From an uncultured Corynebacterium sp. (GTDB lineage Bacteria; Actinomycetota; Actinomycetes; Mycobacteriales; Mycobacteriaceae): a stretch of 64,000 bases of DNA. Shown piece after piece: positions 1 to 7,884 of this stretch. Location of the stretch: assembly GCF_946222835.1 (NCBI RefSeq), contig NZ_CAMIHD010000011.1, positions 1-64,000 of the forward strand, written 5' to 3'. Each line of letters begins with the position of its first letter. Position 1 is the stretch's first letter. The position numbers and the translations under genes were made by a program. The notes under the pieces are model-generated. The model searched no databases. It was not told where the DNA came from and was given only the letters and a program-made list of their open reading frames with translations.

Positions 1-73
1 CTGATAAACTCAACCGAAACATAAGAAGTGTTTCCACGACCACTAGAATCCGCCCGCCGCTAAAGCGCAGAAA

Positions 74-106
74 ATCCCCCTGCCCCGCGTGCGCGGAGAG
101 GGGGAT
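74..106 (-). terminator. Rho-independent terminator after rplO
   Basis: An inverted repeat (ATCCCCCT paired with AGGGGGAT, plus an inner CCGCG/CGCGG) lies 20 bases downstream of the rplO stop and is followed on the minus strand by TTTTCT. It would end the rpsH-rplO transcript. The remaining bases 1-73 hold nothing I can identify. Confidence 0.75.
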
Positions 107-124
107 GAAATCTACTAGAGGAGA

Positions 125-571
125 TTACTTGGTGTTGGCGGAACCGCCAGCAGCCTCAATCTTCTCAACAGCAGACTTGGAGAACTTGTCAGCGGTGACG
201 TTCAACTTAACGTTGATGTCGCCGTTGCCCAGAACCTTGACCGGCTTATTAGCGCGGACCAGGCCAGCAGCTGCGATGTCAGCAACGGTGATGTCGCCGC
301 CATCTGCGAACTTCTCGGCCAGGTCAGCAACGTTGACTACCTGGTACTCAACGTGGTTCGGGTTCTTGAAGCCCTTCAACTTAGGCAGACGCATGTGGAT
401 CGGCATCTGGCCACCCTCGAAAGCAGCGGAAACCTGCTTGCGAGCACCGGTGCCCTTGGTACCGCGACCAGCGGTCTTACCCTTGGATGCCTCACCGCGG
501 CCAACGCGGGTCTTAGGCTTATTTGCTCCTGCGGTTGGGCGCAGGTCGTGCAGCTTGATGATATCAGCCAT
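125..571 (-). CDS. rplO: 50S ribosomal protein L15
   Basis: L15 is a late-assembling protein of the large ribosomal subunit that binds 23S rRNA. The 148-residue product has the family's basic, glycine-rich N-terminal arm (KTRVGRGEASKGKTAGRG, residues about 20-37) and the conserved GGQMPIHMRLPKLKGFKN segment. Length is normal for actinobacteria. It is the last gene of the rpsH-rplF-rplR-rpsE-rpmD-rplO block, starts 3 bases after rpmD and is followed by a terminator. This separates it from any secY gene further left, which is outside the window. Confidence 0.97.
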   Translation of the reverse strand: MADIIKLHDLRPTAGANKPKTRVGRGEASKGKTAGRGTKGTGARKQVSAAFEGGQMPIHMRLPKLKGFKNPNHVEYQVVNVADLAEKFADGGDITVADIAAAGLVRANKPVKVLGNGDINVKLNVTADKFSKSAVEKIEAAGGSANTK

Positions 572-574
572 GGT

Positions 575-760
575 TTACTCCCCTGCCACTTCTTCGACGG
601 TGACCAGGTGGCGAACCTTGTGAACCATACCGCGAATGATCGGGGTGTCCTGCTTTACTACGGACTGACCGATGCGCTTGAGGCCGAGGGCCTCAATATT
701 CTTGCGGTGGTTCGGGTTGGTGCCCACCAGGCCCTTTACCTGTGTAATCTTCAGAGCCAT
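575..760 (-). CDS. rpmD: 50S ribosomal protein L30
   Basis: L30 is a small two-layer alpha/beta protein of the large subunit. The 61-residue product begins MALKITQVKGLVG and contains the conserved NHRKNIEALGLKRIGQSVV stretch typical of bacterial L30. It is tightly packed between rpsE and rplO with gaps of 3 bases on each side, so it is co-translated within the spc-type block. Confidence 0.97.
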   Translation of the reverse strand: MALKITQVKGLVGTNPNHRKNIEALGLKRIGQSVVKQDTPIIRGMVHKVRHLVTVEEVAGE

Positions 761-763
761 TGC

Positions 764-1387
764 TTATGCCTCCTGACCTGCGCGCTTGCGCAGCATACGG
801 GCCGGGGTGACCTCTTCGATGGACTTGCCACGACGTGCGGCAACCTCTTCAGGGCGGACCAGCTGCTTGAGGCCGTCCACGGTAGCGCGGACGACGTTGA
901 GTGCATTGTCGGAGCCCAGGGACTTCGACAGGATGTCCTGCACGCCAGCACATTCGAGCACTGGACGAGCAGCACCACCAGCGATAACACCGGTACCAGG
1001 TGCGGCAGGCTTCATCATAACGATGCCAGCTGCGTCGCGACCCTCAACCGGGTGGGTGATGGTGCCGGCAATCATCGGAACGCGGAAGAAGTTCTTGCGA
1101 GCCTCTTCAGCGCCCTTCTGGATTGCGGCCGGGACTTCCTTGGCCTTGCCGTAGCCAACGCCAACCTGACCCTGGCCGTCACCAACGACGACGAGAGCGG
1201 TGAAGGACATGTTGCGGCCACCCTTAACGGTCTTGGAGACGCGGTTGATGGTCACAACGCGCTCGATGTACTTATCGCGCTCGTTGTCCTGGTGGTTACG
1301 ACGATCGTTGCGGCGGCCGTTGCCACCGCGGTTGTTCTTGTTGTTCTCGGCGGAGCGTCCGCCGTCACGCTGTTCACGGTCCGACAT
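764..1387 (-). CDS. rpsE: 30S ribosomal protein S5
   Basis: S5 helps mRNA helicase activity and decoding accuracy at the small-subunit mRNA entry. The 207-residue product has a double-stranded-RNA-binding-like S5 domain (ERVVTINRVSKTVKGGRNM, from about residue 41) followed by the S5 C-terminal domain (GTGVIAGGAARPVLECAG). An Asn/Arg-rich, low-complexity extension of about 40 residues precedes the core, longer than in Escherichia coli S5; such extensions are known in actinobacteria. Its start lies 40 bases beyond the rplR stop. Confidence 0.97.
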   Translation of the reverse strand: MSDREQRDGGRSAENNKNNRGGNGRRNDRRNHQDNERDKYIERVVTINRVSKTVKGGRNMSFTALVVVGDGQGQVGVGYGKAKEVPAAIQKGAEEARKNFFRVPMIAGTITHPVEGRDAAGIVMMKPAAPGTGVIAGGAARPVLECAGVQDILSKSLGSDNALNVVRATVDGLKQLVRPEEVAARRGKSIEEVTPARMLRKRAGQEA

Positions 1388-1427
1388 TAGGCGTTCCTTC
1401 CGTTGATGTTTCCGTTGACGATGATCA

Positions 1428-1829
1428 TTAGAACTTCAGACCACCTTCACGTGCGGCGTCAGCCAGCGCAGCGACGCGGCCGTGGTACTTGTAGCCTGCG
1501 CGGTCAAATACGACGTGCTCGATGCCAGCGGCCTTTGCGCGCTCGGCAACCAGCTCGCCTACCTTGGCAGCCTTGGCCTTCTTATCGCCCTCGAGTGCAC
1601 GAACGTCCGCCTCCATGGAGGATGCGGAGACCAGGGTGTGGCCTGCCAGGTCATCGATGACCTGGACGTGCATGTGACGAGAGGAGCGGTGAAGAACCAG
1701 ACGCGGTGCCTCAGGGGTGCCACACAGGGTCTTACGGATACGGAAGTGACGGCGTGCGCGTGCTTCGCGACGACGGGAGGAGATGTCCTTGCCGACTGGA
1801 GTGCGCTTGGTGTTTTCAGTGTTTGCCAT
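1428..1829 (-). CDS. rplR: 50S ribosomal protein L18
   Basis: L18 binds 5S rRNA together with L5 and L25 and helps incorporate it into the central protuberance. The 133-residue protein has the usual basic N-terminus (SSRRREARARRHFRIRK) and the conserved end VVFDRAGYKYHGRVAALADA. It lies 3 bases after the rplF stop, in the standard L6-L18-S5 order. Confidence 0.97.
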   Translation of the reverse strand: MANTENTKRTPVGKDISSRRREARARRHFRIRKTLCGTPEAPRLVLHRSSRHMHVQVIDDLAGHTLVSASSMEADVRALEGDKKAKAAKVGELVAERAKAAGIEHVVFDRAGYKYHGRVAALADAAREGGLKF

Positions 1830-1832
1830 TGC

Positions 1833-2369
1833 TTACTTACCCGTCTTTCCGACCTTGCGACGGATCTGCTCGCCTTCGTAGCGAATACCCTTGCCCTTGT
1901 AAGGATCGTCCTTACGCAGACGACGGATATTAGCGGCGATCTGTCCGACTAGTTGCTTGTCAATACCGGTAATGGACAGCTTGGTTGCGCCGTCCACTGC
2001 GAAGGTAATTCCCTCCGGAGCCTCGATGAGGATCGGGTGGGAGTAGCCCAGGCTGAATTCCAGGTCCTTACCCTTCTGCTGAACACGGTAGCCGACACCG
2101 AAGATTTCCATCTTGATGGTGTAGCCCTCGGTCACGCCAACAACGGCGTTGTTCAGCAGGGAGCGGGACAGACCGTGCAGTGCACGGTGCTTGCGGTGAT
2201 CATCAGGGCGGGAAACGGACAGTACGCCGTCTTCCAGGTTGATGGCGATAGGCTCTGGAACGTTAACGCTCTGGGTACCCTTAGGGCCCTTAACCTCAAC
2301 GTCTTGGCCGTTGATCTTGATTTCGACGCCGTTCGGTACGGCGATTGGTGCTAGACCGACTCGAGACAT
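1833..2369 (-). CDS. rplF: 50S ribosomal protein L6
   Basis: L6 lies near the factor-binding site of the large subunit. The 178-residue product begins MSRVGLAPIAVPNGVEI and has the two tandem L6 folds; the second ends with the conserved RLRKDDPYKGKGIRYEGE signature. The upstream GGGAGG-like sequence next to the start supports the ATG used. It follows rpsH by 15 bases. Confidence 0.97.
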   Translation of the reverse strand: MSRVGLAPIAVPNGVEIKINGQDVEVKGPKGTQSVNVPEPIAINLEDGVLSVSRPDDHRKHRALHGLSRSLLNNAVVGVTEGYTIKMEIFGVGYRVQQKGKDLEFSLGYSHPILIEAPEGITFAVDGATKLSITGIDKQLVGQIAANIRRLRKDDPYKGKGIRYEGEQIRRKVGKTGK

Positions 2370-2384
2370 GTGTCAAACCTCCCT

Positions 2385-2768
2385 TTACCAGACGTAGGCG
2401 AGAACTTCTCCGCCTACGCCCTTCTCCTCAGCCTGACGGTCAGTCAGCACGCCGTGGGACGTGGAAATGATAGCCACGCCCAGGCCGCCCAAGACCTGTG
2501 GCAGTTCGGTGGACTTTGCGTACACACGCAGACCCGGCTTAGACACGCGACGCAGGCCAGACAGGGAGCGCTCGCGGTTGTTGTACTTCAGCTCGAGGGA
2601 CAGGGTGTGGCCCTCGACGGTGTAGTCAGCGATGTAGCCTTCCTGCTTCAAGATGTCAGCAATATTTGCCTTCAGCTTGGAGGTAGGCATCGACACGGTG
2701 TCATGGTGCGCATTACTTGCGTTGCGCACGCGCGACAGCATGTCGGCAATAGGATCAGTCATAGTCAT
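2385..2768 (-). CDS. rpsH: 30S ribosomal protein S8
   Basis: S8 binds 16S rRNA helix 21 and in many bacteria autoregulates the spc operon. The 127-residue product reads MTMTDPIADMLSRVRNASN and ends in the conserved ATDRQAEEKGVGGEVL-type C-terminus. A second in-frame ATG two codons downstream (MTDPIAD) is also possible. It is the first gene of its block: unlike E. coli, rplE is not directly upstream but about 3.3 kb away, beyond an island of metabolic genes. Confidence 0.96.
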   Translation of the reverse strand: MTMTDPIADMLSRVRNASNAHHDTVSMPTSKLKANIADILKQEGYIADYTVEGHTLSLELKYNNRERSLSGLRRVSKPGLRVYAKSTELPQVLGGLGVAIISTSHGVLTDRQAEEKGVGGEVLAYVW

Positions 2769-3123
2769 ATGAGTGACCGTGTACCTTTCTCGTTGCGGTT
2801 CCCGTGCTCACCAAAGCGTTCTCCGTGTGATTTCGGGCTACTCACGCTCCCTACGGTCAATACCGTAAGGCGCTCGCCACCCTTTGATTCAGACAACGGT
2901 CCGCTATCTACGGCGAGGGGCCTACAACAAAGTTGATGTTCAGTTCTTGCATCGGCTCAGCGCTTTCTGCAGCTCAGCGCGCCAAAATTCACAATGACTT
3001 AGGCACGCCAACGCCTCGGCGCAAGCACGAGGTACTATGCTACGCCATTACCTGCTGTTTTCCAAATGATCCCGCGCCTTCATTAAAGTCGGGACCTGCA
3101 CGAACATATATAAGGAGTTGGTC
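2769..3123 (-). other. Long untranslated leader of the rpsH operon
   Basis: No gene is seen in this 350-base gap. With the promoter proposed at 3037-3065, the rpsH transcript would carry a leader of about 260 bases. It contains local inverted repeats such as CTTACGG/CCGTAGG near 2860-2875, so it could fold. The rightmost part also carries the upstream region of the plus-strand DUF6457 gene. Confidence 0.5.
3037..3065 (-). promoter_or_regulatory. Putative promoter of the rpsH-rplO operon
   Basis: On the minus strand TTGGAA and TAGCAT are separated by exactly 17 bases, a good sigma-A-type match (corynebacterial -10 consensus TANNNT). Transcription would start near 3030. Assignment is by pattern only. 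Confidence 0.5.
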
Positions 3124-3372
3124 ATGAGCGAGATGCACGAGGACCCCATCCAATCCGCGCACGAGTGGCTAGAAGAAGCCGCCCGACACCTCGGCCTCGA
3201 TCCCGGGGAGGCGACCACCCTCACCCGCGAAATTCTGGATTTAACGAAGGACGTAGCCCATAATCGCTCTCGCCCCGCCGCACCGCTTACCGCCTTCCTC
3301 GTCGGCCTTGCCTCCAGCAACGTGGACGAAGCCCGCACCAATATTGACACCCTAAAGCAGGTGCTGCAGTAA
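3124..3372 (+). CDS. DUF6457 domain protein next to fdhD
   Basis: A small acidic protein of 82 residues, rich in helices, with the pattern HEWLEEAARHLGL and FLVGLASS typical of the actinobacterial DUF6457 family. That family is often encoded next to molybdenum-cofactor genes; its function is not known to me. I chose the ATG at 3124 because AAGGAG at 3112-3117 is six bases upstream. A TTG at 3118 would touch the ribosome binding site. Its stop codon overlaps the fdhD start by one base (TAATG), which implies translational coupling and a shared role in formate dehydrogenase maturation. Confidence 0.8.
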   Translation: MSEMHEDPIQSAHEWLEEAARHLGLDPGEATTLTREILDLTKDVAHNRSRPAAPLTAFLVGLASSNVDEARTNIDTLKQVLQ

Positions 3373-4190
3373 TGGCAGGTCGCAAGAATTCCACTTTTGC
3401 TGTTACCAAGGTCCGTTTAGGAGAAGGCCTGCACGTCGATACCCGCGCCGACACTGTCGCCGGCGAGGAGCCCCTCGAAATTCGCGTGGGCGGCCAGACC
3501 ATTACTACCACCATGCGCACTCCCGGCCATGACGTGGAGCTAGCGCACGGTTTCCTACATTCGGAAGGCCACATTGCTTCGCTTGGTGACGTCGCCGAGG
3601 CCCGCTACTGCGCCGGCGCCACCGTCGATGGCATGAATACCTACAATTTGCTCGACGTCGAACTTACAAAAAAGAATGTGCTCGACCTCAGCGATCTGCG
3701 CTTGACCACCACAACCTCCGCCTGTGGTGTATGCGGTACCTCCTCTATAGAGGCATTAACCAAGCAGACGCGCTACCCGATTCCCCAAGTTCCGGTAGAT
3801 CCCTATGTCGTGGCCAAGCTTCCCGAAGCACTTCGCGCCAAACAGAAGCAATTTAAAAAGACCGGCGGAATCCATGCCGCCGGTGCCTTCACCTTGGCCG
3901 GTGAACCGGTTGTCATTCGCGAAGATATCGGCCGGCACAATGCCGCCGATAAGGTCATCGGTCACCTTCTGCTAGAAGATCGACTGCCTGCGGACGATCT
4001 CATTTTGGTAGTGAGCTCGCGCGCCAGCTTTGAGCTCGTCCAAAAGGCCGCGATGGCCGGCTTCGGAATGCTGGTTGCCGTCAGCGCCGCCTCCTCCCTA
4101 GCGGTGGAAACGGCCCGCGAAACCGGCATGGCGCTCGTGGGCTTCGCCCGCGATGACCGTTTTAACCTCTATTCCGGCGAGCTCGCTTAG
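3372..4190 (+). CDS. fdhD: Formate dehydrogenase accessory sulfurtransferase FdhD
   Basis: FdhD transfers sulfur from a cysteine desulfurase to the molybdenum cofactor of formate dehydrogenase, which is needed for activity. The 272-residue protein contains the family's CGVCG motif (Cys118 and Cys121) and the conserved segments HAAGAFTLAGEPVVIREDIGRHNA and SSRASFELVQKAAMAG. No formate dehydrogenase structural gene is in the window, but the adjacent formate/nitrite transporter (convergent, stops overlapping by 4 bases) suggests a formate-related island. Confidence 0.93.
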   Translation: MAGRKNSTFAVTKVRLGEGLHVDTRADTVAGEEPLEIRVGGQTITTTMRTPGHDVELAHGFLHSEGHIASLGDVAEARYCAGATVDGMNTYNLLDVELTKKNVLDLSDLRLTTTTSACGVCGTSSIEALTKQTRYPIPQVPVDPYVVAKLPEALRAKQKQFKKTGGIHAAGAFTLAGEPVVIREDIGRHNAADKVIGHLLLEDRLPADDLILVVSSRASFELVQKAAMAGFGMLVAVSAASSLAVETARETGMALVGFARDDRFNLYSGELA

Positions 4191-4972
4191 TCGCGGTAGG
4201 CCTCCGGGCCGCGATTGAGCCACGCGTAGACGCCGCCAACCAAAAGGCCGCCGCCAATAAAGTTGCCGATCCACACCAGGATCCAACTGAGTGCCACGTT
4301 GCCGGCGGTCAGAGTTGCCGGCACCGGGTCGGAGGCGAATAGCGTGATGCTAAACAGGCAGAAGTTCGCGATAACGTGCTCTAGGCCTAAAGCCACGAAA
4401 GCGCCAATGATCGGAATGATGACAAAGAACTTCGAAGCTACATCCTTGGCGAAGATGGCACCGACGATGCCCATGTTGACCACAAAGTTCGCGGCAATGG
4501 CCTCTACCAACATGCCTTGCGGGGGCTTGATAAGCTTGCCTTCAGAAACCGTTACCAGAAGGTGCGAGGGATCTAGGTCAGCAAATTTGGCGGACATCGC
4601 CATAATGGCGGCAAAGATGATAGCCCCCACCAGGTTGAAAATGGTGGTAATAAGCAGCAAGTAAAAGGCCTTGCCCCACGCCACATGCTTATTGCTGGCG
4701 GCATAGACCATGTACATCATGTTGCCGGTAGCTAGATCCGCGCCCAAGAGCAAAATGGCAAAAAGGCCGACACCAAAAAACAGGGCGAAAGCCACAGCAC
4801 CCAAACCCGGCGCTACACCATTGACAGCTTGGCCTACCACGCCGGCAAAGGCGGTACCGATGCACAGGTACACGCCGGCCAAGGTAGCGCGAACTGCAAA
4901 GCGAGCGAAGGATTCATCTAATAAGGTGACCTTCTTGACGGCCGCCGCCTTAGCGGCATCATTGAGAGACAT
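4187..4972 (-). CDS. Formate/nitrite transporter family protein
   Basis: A 261-residue integral membrane protein of the FNT (FocA/NirC) family, pentameric channels for small monovalent anions such as formate, nitrite or hydrosulfide. About six hydrophobic segments are visible (for example ATLAGVYLCIGTAFAGVVG, GLFAILLLGADLATGNMMYM and FNLVGAIIFAAIMAM). The charged C-terminus GPEAYRD is short. The neighbouring fdhD gene favours formate as a substrate, but sequence alone does not decide. Its 3' end overlaps fdhD by 4 bases in convergent orientation. Confidence 0.88.
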   Translation of the reverse strand: MSLNDAAKAAAVKKVTLLDESFARFAVRATLAGVYLCIGTAFAGVVGQAVNGVAPGLGAVAFALFFGVGLFAILLLGADLATGNMMYMVYAASNKHVAWGKAFYLLLITTIFNLVGAIIFAAIMAMSAKFADLDPSHLLVTVSEGKLIKPPQGMLVEAIAANFVVNMGIVGAIFAKDVASKFFVIIPIIGAFVALGLEHVIANFCLFSITLFASDPVPATLTAGNVALSWILVWIGNFIGGGLLVGGVYAWLNRGPEAYRD

Positions 4973-5010
4973 CTTCTACCTCATTAATTAGAGCGAATTA
5001 AATCCCTGTA

Positions 5011-5041
5011 ATCTTATCGTGACCACCTGATTCCGCGTCAA
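5011..5041 (-). promoter_or_regulatory. Putative promoter of the formate/nitrite transporter gene
   Basis: TTGACG and TAAGAT occur on the minus strand with a 19-base spacer, slightly long. A perfect 16-base palindrome lies immediately upstream of the -35 element, the position expected for an activator or dual regulator. Confidence 0.4.
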
Positions 5042-5044
5042 TTC

Positions 5045-5060
5045 CGGGTATGCATACCCG
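5045..5060. promoter_or_regulatory. Perfect palindrome, candidate operator between transporter and sortase genes
   Basis: CGGGTATGCATACCCG is fully self-complementary over 16 bases. It lies between divergent genes, just upstream of the transporter promoter and about 8 bases upstream of a TAAGCT -10-like element (5068-5073) for the sortase gene. The regulator is unknown. Confidence 0.5.
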
Positions 5061-5113
5061 TGCATTGTAAGCTAGAGCTTTCCTATAACCCTTATTTTCT
5101 CTTCGGAGGTCGC

Positions 5114-5995
5114 ATGGATTCCCACTACCGGCCGCGGCGGGAACCGAATCGGCTTCCCGCTAATGGGCGCCGGAGCGTTCCATCGCGATCCGACCGCACA
5201 GATGCTGATCGCCAGTGGCGTCAGACCGAAACGCGCACCCGCCAACAACAGCGCCGCCGCCCACCGCGCCGCATTGAGGACACCTCACTTCCCCGACACC
5301 GCCGCAAACCCACGCTGTGGGAGCGGATCAAAAAGGTATGGAAGTCCTCCGGCATCCTTCGCGTGGTTATCGGCATCGTTGCCACGGTATTACTCGCCAG
5401 CACGATTAACCGGGTGGTCAACCCACCAGAGGGTCTAGAGACCAATGAAGTCACCGCAGAAGAGGCACCGGACATCGATCCTTCACCTGCAGTCGAGCTC
5501 TTCATCCCAGCCATCGAGGTCCATGCCGATTTCCAGGACGGCTCCTGCCGCGTAGTCAATGGCGCCATTAATCCGGATTCTATGAATAAGGCCTGCACCT
5601 ATACTGCCGAAGACCGTCCTTATTCGCTGCCGGGCACAACGGCCCAAGACATCGTGGTCATTGCCGGGCATACGGGTGCGGGCGTGCCAGGCGTTTTCAA
5701 TAACCTCTACGATGGTTCCGCGAATGAGCACAAGGTTCATCTGGGGGACAAGCTCTACGTGCGCACACAGAACTCCGGCCAGAACTGGCTCATCTATACG
5801 GCTACCGACTTACACGACCCAGATAAACAGGGGCTTTCTGACGACGCCTCTATTTGGGGCGAAGGCCCCATGCCCGGCCGCCTTCTCACCATCAGTTGCA
5901 TTCAACCTGCCAACCCTTTGGAGCCAGCGGTGCGTAACGCGGTCGTCGGCTGGCAGTACGAGGGAACTACGCGCACCGAGGCCGAAAGCGCCTAA
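5114..5995 (+). CDS. Class E/F-type sortase
   Basis: A membrane-anchored transpeptidase of the sortase fold, 293 residues. An Arg/Gln-rich cytoplasmic N-terminus (residues 1-80) leads to one transmembrane segment (ILRVVIGIVATVLLAS, about 80-97). The exoplasmic catalytic domain has the expected triad: His186 in IAGHTG, Cys262 in TISCIQP and Arg274 in EPAVRNAV. The start at 5114 is supported by GGAGG four bases upstream. The gene is not in a pilin cluster, so it may be a housekeeping enzyme. A protein with a sorting-like C-terminus is encoded 2 kb to the right. Class assignment is by resemblance to actinobacterial class E/F enzymes. Confidence 0.88.
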   Translation: MDSHYRPRREPNRLPANGRRSVPSRSDRTDADRQWRQTETRTRQQQRRRPPRRIEDTSLPRHRRKPTLWERIKKVWKSSGILRVVIGIVATVLLASTINRVVNPPEGLETNEVTAEEAPDIDPSPAVELFIPAIEVHADFQDGSCRVVNGAINPDSMNKACTYTAEDRPYSLPGTTAQDIVVIAGHTGAGVPGVFNNLYDGSANEHKVHLGDKLYVRTQNSGQNWLIYTATDLHDPDKQGLSDDASIWGEGPMPGRLLTISCIQPANPLEPAVRNAVVGWQYEGTTRTEAESA

Positions 5996-6057
5996 GCCGC
6001 ACGTGCAGAAGCCAGCGCTTTCGACCACTAGAATCAGCCCCACTCGATAAAACTAGA

Positions 6058-6091
6058 AAATCCCAACGCCCCTTCCGGGGAGTTGGGATTT
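6058..6091. terminator. Bidirectional terminator between sortase and rplE
   Basis: AAATCCCAAC pairs with GTTGGGATTT around a GC-rich loop. It sits 13 bases past the rplE stop on the minus strand and 62 bases past the sortase stop on the plus strand, with T-runs on both strands, so it can serve both convergent transcripts. Confidence 0.8.
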
Positions 6092-6104
6092 CTTAGCGCT
6101 CTAT

Positions 6105-6656
6105 TTACTTGAACGGGAAGCCGAGCTCGCGCAGGAGCTTGCGGCCCTCGTCGTCGTTAGTAGCGGTGGTAACGACGGTGATGTCCATACCACGAGGACG
6201 ATCGATCTTGTCGATGTCGATCTCGTAGAACATGGACTGCTCGGACAGGCCGAAGGTGTAGTTGCCGTGGCCGTCGAACTGCTGATCAGACAGACCGCGG
6301 AAGTCACGAATACGTGGCAGCGCGATGGTCAGCAGGCGGTCCAGGAACTCCCACATGCGGTCGCCGCGCAGGGTAACGCGTGCACCGATGGGCATGCCCT
6401 CACGAAGCTTGAAGTTCGCGATGGACTTCTTAGCGCGACGCAGCTGCGGTTTCTGACCGGTAATAGCGGTCAGATCCTCGAGTGCGCCGTTGATAACCTT
6501 GGAGTCACGTGCGGCTTCGCCAACACCCATGTTGACAACAACCTTGGTGACACCAGGGATCTGCATGACGTTGTCGTACTTGAACTCGTCATTCAGGGTC
6601 TTGCGGATTTCCTCGCGGTAGCGAGTCTTCAGACGCGGGGTGTAGTTCTCGCTCAT
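6105..6656 (-). CDS. rplE: 50S ribosomal protein L5
   Basis: L5 binds 5S rRNA and contacts the P-site tRNA in the central protuberance. The 183-residue protein has the conserved NPGVTKVVVNMGVGEA-type region near residue 35, KSIANFKLREGMPIGARVTLRG, and the C-terminal RGMDITVVTTATNDDEGRKL. It is the last gene of an rplN-rplX-rplE block, 2 bases after rplX. This block is split from rpsH by the fdhD/sortase island. Confidence 0.97.
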   Translation of the reverse strand: MSENYTPRLKTRYREEIRKTLNDEFKYDNVMQIPGVTKVVVNMGVGEAARDSKVINGALEDLTAITGQKPQLRRAKKSIANFKLREGMPIGARVTLRGDRMWEFLDRLLTIALPRIRDFRGLSDQQFDGHGNYTFGLSEQSMFYEIDIDKIDRPRGMDITVVTTATNDDEGRKLLRELGFPFK

Positions 6657-6658
6657 TT

Positions 6659-6973
6659 TTAGATGTCCTTCCCGTTGCTACGCGCGATACGGACCTTCTT
6701 GCCGTTCTCGTCGAAACGGTAGCCCACGCGGGTCGGGTTGCCTTCGGAGTCAACGATCGCAACGTTGGACACGTGGATCGGTGCTTCCTGGGTAACGATT
6801 CCGCCGGACTCGGCGCCACGCTCGGTAGCGGAGTTAGCGACGTGCTTCTTGATGCGGTTAACGCCCTCAACGAGGACCTTTTCACGCTTTGGGTATGCCT
6901 CGATGACCTTGCCCTTCGCGCCCTTGTCTGGGCCCGAAATGACGATCACCATATCTCCCTTATGGATCTTCAT
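6659..6973 (-). CDS. rplX: 50S ribosomal protein L24
   Basis: L24 initiates large-subunit assembly and lies near the exit tunnel. The 104-residue product begins MKIHKGDMVIVISGPDKGAKG, a KOW motif, and contains EGVNRIKKHV. It starts 4 bases after rplN and ends 2 bases before rplE. Confidence 0.97.
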   Translation of the reverse strand: MKIHKGDMVIVISGPDKGAKGKVIEAYPKREKVLVEGVNRIKKHVANSATERGAESGGIVTQEAPIHVSNVAIVDSEGNPTRVGYRFDENGKKVRIARSNGKDI

Positions 6974-6977
6974 AAGA

Positions 6978-7346
6978 CTAGATCACCTCCGGTGCGAGAG
7001 AAACGATCTTCATGAAACGCTTGTCACGAAGTTCGCGAGCAACCGGTCCGAAGATACGGGTACCACGGGGCTCGCTATCGCCCTTGAGAACAACTGCAGC
7101 GTTCTCGTCAAAGCGGATGTAGGAGCCGTCTGGACGACGGGTTTCCTTCTTCGCGCGGACGATAACTGCCTTTACAATGTCGCCTTCCTTGACGTTGCCA
7201 CCTGGGACAGCGTCCTTGACAGTCGCGACGATGACGTCGCCGATGCCAGCGGAGCGTCGGACAGAGCCGCCGAGAACGCGGATGCACAGCAGTTCACGTG
7301 CACCAGAGTTGTCGGCGACGCGCAGACGCGATTCTTGCTGAATCAC
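6978..7346 (-). CDS. rplN: 50S ribosomal protein L14
   Basis: L14 forms part of intersubunit bridges and binds the silencing factor RsfS. I place the start at the GTG at 7346, giving 122 residues (VIQQESRLRVADNSGAREL read with initiator Met), the universal L14 length. The start is preceded by AGGAG at a good distance. An in-frame extension to 7523 exists but is not conserved-looking. It is the first gene of the rplN-rplX-rplE block. Confidence 0.96.
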   Translation of the reverse strand: MIQQESRLRVADNSGARELLCIRVLGGSVRRSAGIGDVIVATVKDAVPGGNVKEGDIVKAVIVRAKKETRRPDGSYIRFDENAAVVLKGDSEPRGTRIFGPVARELRDKRFMKIVSLAPEVI

Positions 7347-7884
7347 TATGGGTCTCCTGACCTGGATTGATGTGCGGTAAGATTTCCGTCCTTGCCGCAC
7401 GCGGTCTACAAACTTGCGATGCTCAAGCCTTGACAACGGACTATGCCGAAGGGTCTCGGACCGGCGGTTCGGAAACGCACCGCTACGGGCCGACCAGCTT
7501 TTGCAACCTATACATTCAACCACACGCGCACACCATTACCAAAACACTACCTTTTGCTTGCCGACGCCCCCTCTAACGCCAAAATATTCCCTGCATTACC
7601 CCCGGATACCCCCATAAAGTCTTGTTTCGAATAGGTCAATTCTCCTCGTCCGTCGTATTTAATCGCTCTATCTGGGACTTTAGCTCGCACGTTCAAGTCT
7701 TGCGGTGCAAATCTCCGGGCTCGCATGTTCTAAACTTTCTCAACTTTCACACGTGTAACACATGAAAATTCCAGTTAATTCAAGTTTTTGGGGTGACAAC
7801 TGAGAATGCTGTGACTAATGTGGTTTGCGTCAAGAAAGACATCTACTTTTTGGCGCGTACCTATATTTCCCGAAGGAGAAACAC
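7347..7884. other. Divergent intergenic region between rplN and a secreted-protein gene
   Basis: About 540 bases without a credible gene. The left part must hold the rplN promoter and leader, and the right part the promoter of the secreted protein. A+T content rises between about 7560 and 7870. I found no confident rplN promoter; short open frames here lack coding character. Confidence 0.5.
7793..7821 (+). promoter_or_regulatory. Putative promoter of the secreted-protein gene
   Basis: GTGACA and TAATGT are separated by 17 bases, giving a leader of about 55 bases that carries the AAGGAG ribosome binding site at 7873-7878. Confidence 0.5.

Noticed and set aside
353..1390. 345-codon plus-strand frame across rplO, rpmD and rpsE
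   Set aside because: Spans three conserved minus-strand ribosomal genes and lacks its own start context.
7347..7523. N-terminal extension of rplN
   Set aside because: GTG at 7346 gives the universal 122-residue L14 and has AGGAG upstream; the extension is not L14-like.
7808..7823. TGTGACTAATGTGG as a GlxR (CRP-type) site
   Set aside because: Only the first half matches TGTGA-N6-TCACA; it overlaps a better promoter assignment.
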